From: a bacterium
Lineage (GTDB): Bacteria; Actinomycetota; Acidimicrobiia; Spongiisociales; ZC4RG35
Direction of reading: 5' to 3'
NCBI GenBank assembly: GCA_024639335.1
Contig: JAHEIN010000008.1
Location: forward strand, 1 to 41,458
DNA: 41,458 nucleotides
Shown: in pieces, positions 40,796 to 41,458 of the stretch
How the letters are laid out: each line of letters begins with the position of its first letter
Position numbering within the stretch: position 1 is the first letter of the stretch
Made by a program: the position numbers and the translations under genes
Notes under the pieces: model-generated
What the model was told of the DNA's origin: nothing
The model's input: the letters and a program-made list of their open reading frames with translations, nothing else
The model's database searches: none

Positions 40796-41458
40796 CTATC
40801 CCAGCGAACCGCTCGCTCCCACCACACCGCCGTCGACCGGCAGGACGACACCGGTGAGCCACCGAGCCTGATCCGAGCACAGATAGGTGATGGCAGCCGC
40901 CACGTCGATGGGCTCTCCGAGCACCTCGAGCGGATGGGTCGAGGCCGCACCGCGCTCGTCGGCAGACCACAACATCTCCGAAAGCTTCGTCTTCACGACA
41001 CCCGGGGCAACGGCATTGACCCGGATCTTCGGCGCCAGCTCGAATGCCAGTTGGTGCGTCAGATGTATCAGCGCCGCCTTCGAGATGTTGTAGGCACCCA
41101 GGAAAGGGGCCGGACGGATCCCGCCAACGGACGCGACGCTGACGATCACGCCACCGTTGTCTTTCATCCAGTGCCGGTGGGCGGCCCGGGCCCAGACGAG
41201 CGGGGCTCGTTGGTTCACGGCCCACGTCTTGTCGATCGCCCCCATCTCGGCCGACATGAGCGGACCACCAGAAGGGTTCGTTCCGGCATTGTTGACGAGG
41301 ATGTCGACGGACCCGAAGCGCTCAATCGCTTGCGCCATGGTCTGATCAGCGGCCTCGTCGACGTCTGCTCGTGCAGCCAAGGCCATCACCTTTTCGGAAG
41401 GGATCCCAGAGGCTACGAGATCCTCGGCGGCCTCCTCGATGTTCTCACTCCTCCTCGA
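40796..41458 (-). CDS. Short-chain dehydrogenase/reductase (partial, 5' end outside the window)
   Basis: The reading frame runs beyond the track's GTG at 41389 to the window edge (NIEEAAEDLVASGIPSEKV), so the GxxxGxG cofactor loop is lost outside. Visible SDR features are DILVNNAGTNPSGG, the catalytic Ser in VIVSVASVGG, YNISK (YxxxK), RVNAVAPGVVKT and the C-terminal LTGVVLPVDGG. Classical NAD(P)-dependent type; substrate unknown. About 77 bases separate its stop from the cofG start, so it is probably a separate unit. Confidence 0.9.
   Translation of the reverse strand, partial: SRRSENIEEAAEDLVASGIPSEKVMALAARADVDEAADQTMAQAIERFGSVDILVNNAGTNPSGGPLMSAEMGAIDKTWAVNQRAPLVWARAAHRHWMKDNGGVIVSVASVGGIRPAPFLGAYNISKAALIHLTHQLAFELAPKIRVNAVAPGVVKTKLSEMLWSADERGAASTHPLEVLGEPIDVAAAITYLCSDQARWLTGVVLPVDGGVVGASGSLG

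Noticed and set aside
1-41458. tRNA, rRNA, insertion sequences, phage genes
   Set aside because: No T-loop/anticodon arrangement, rRNA signature, transposase or integrase motif was found on either strand.

Overview
The window is 41.5 kb of compact, high-GC chromosomal DNA with strong G/C preference at third codon positions. It most likely comes from an actinobacterium, perhaps an uncultured Acidimicrobiia-like lineage. The grounds are F420 cofactor genes (cofG, cofH), a RamB/PrpR-type regulator of the glyoxylate bypass, a TIGR03084-type protein, the lhr-nei2 pair also found in mycobacteria, and the grouping of ftsK, dapA, rnj, an M16 peptidase and dapB. The lineage is an inference. I saw no rRNA, tRNA, CRISPR array, phage or insertion sequence.

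Layout. 1-224: 5' end of rimO (minus). 494-2367: three-gene minus operon (89-aa helical protein, PHP phosphoesterase, membrane-anchored alpha/beta hydrolase), divergent from a PerM-type transporter. 3695-7619: minus operon aceB-aceA plus an archaeal-type GAPDH homologue, divergent from the regulator gene ramB. 9504-12772: minus operon for 2-oxoacid dehydrogenase E1-alpha, E1-beta and E2. 12946-18468: ftsK, then the dapA-rnj-lipoprotein operon (minus). 18576-20373: thioredoxin/TPR protein, cyclophilin and a small membrane protein (plus). 20376-22372: M16 peptidase and dapB (minus), divergent from a DUF4230 protein. 23264-26354: a CobT-like VWA protein with a zincin motif and a CobS-like AAA protein with altered Walker motifs. 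26501-29938: LOG-family protein, TIGR03084 protein, BtpA-family protein and a frameshifted enoyl-CoA hydratase pseudogene. 30124-30705: HD-GYP protein. 31169-37702: lhr, nei2 and a DUF4032 kinase-like gene. 37703-40719: cofG-cofH (minus). 40796-41458: partial SDR gene (minus).

Together the genes cover central carbon metabolism (glyoxylate shunt, 2-oxoacid dehydrogenase), lysine/diaminopimelate synthesis, RNA decay, chromosome segregation, DNA repair and F420 synthesis. Two features stand out. Many genes carry a TANNNT -10 box 6-9 bases before the start codon, which predicts widespread leaderless transcription. Short degenerate 7-bp tandem repeats occupy several intergenic gaps and bracket the CobS/CobT-like pair, which is my best candidate for an undescribed system.
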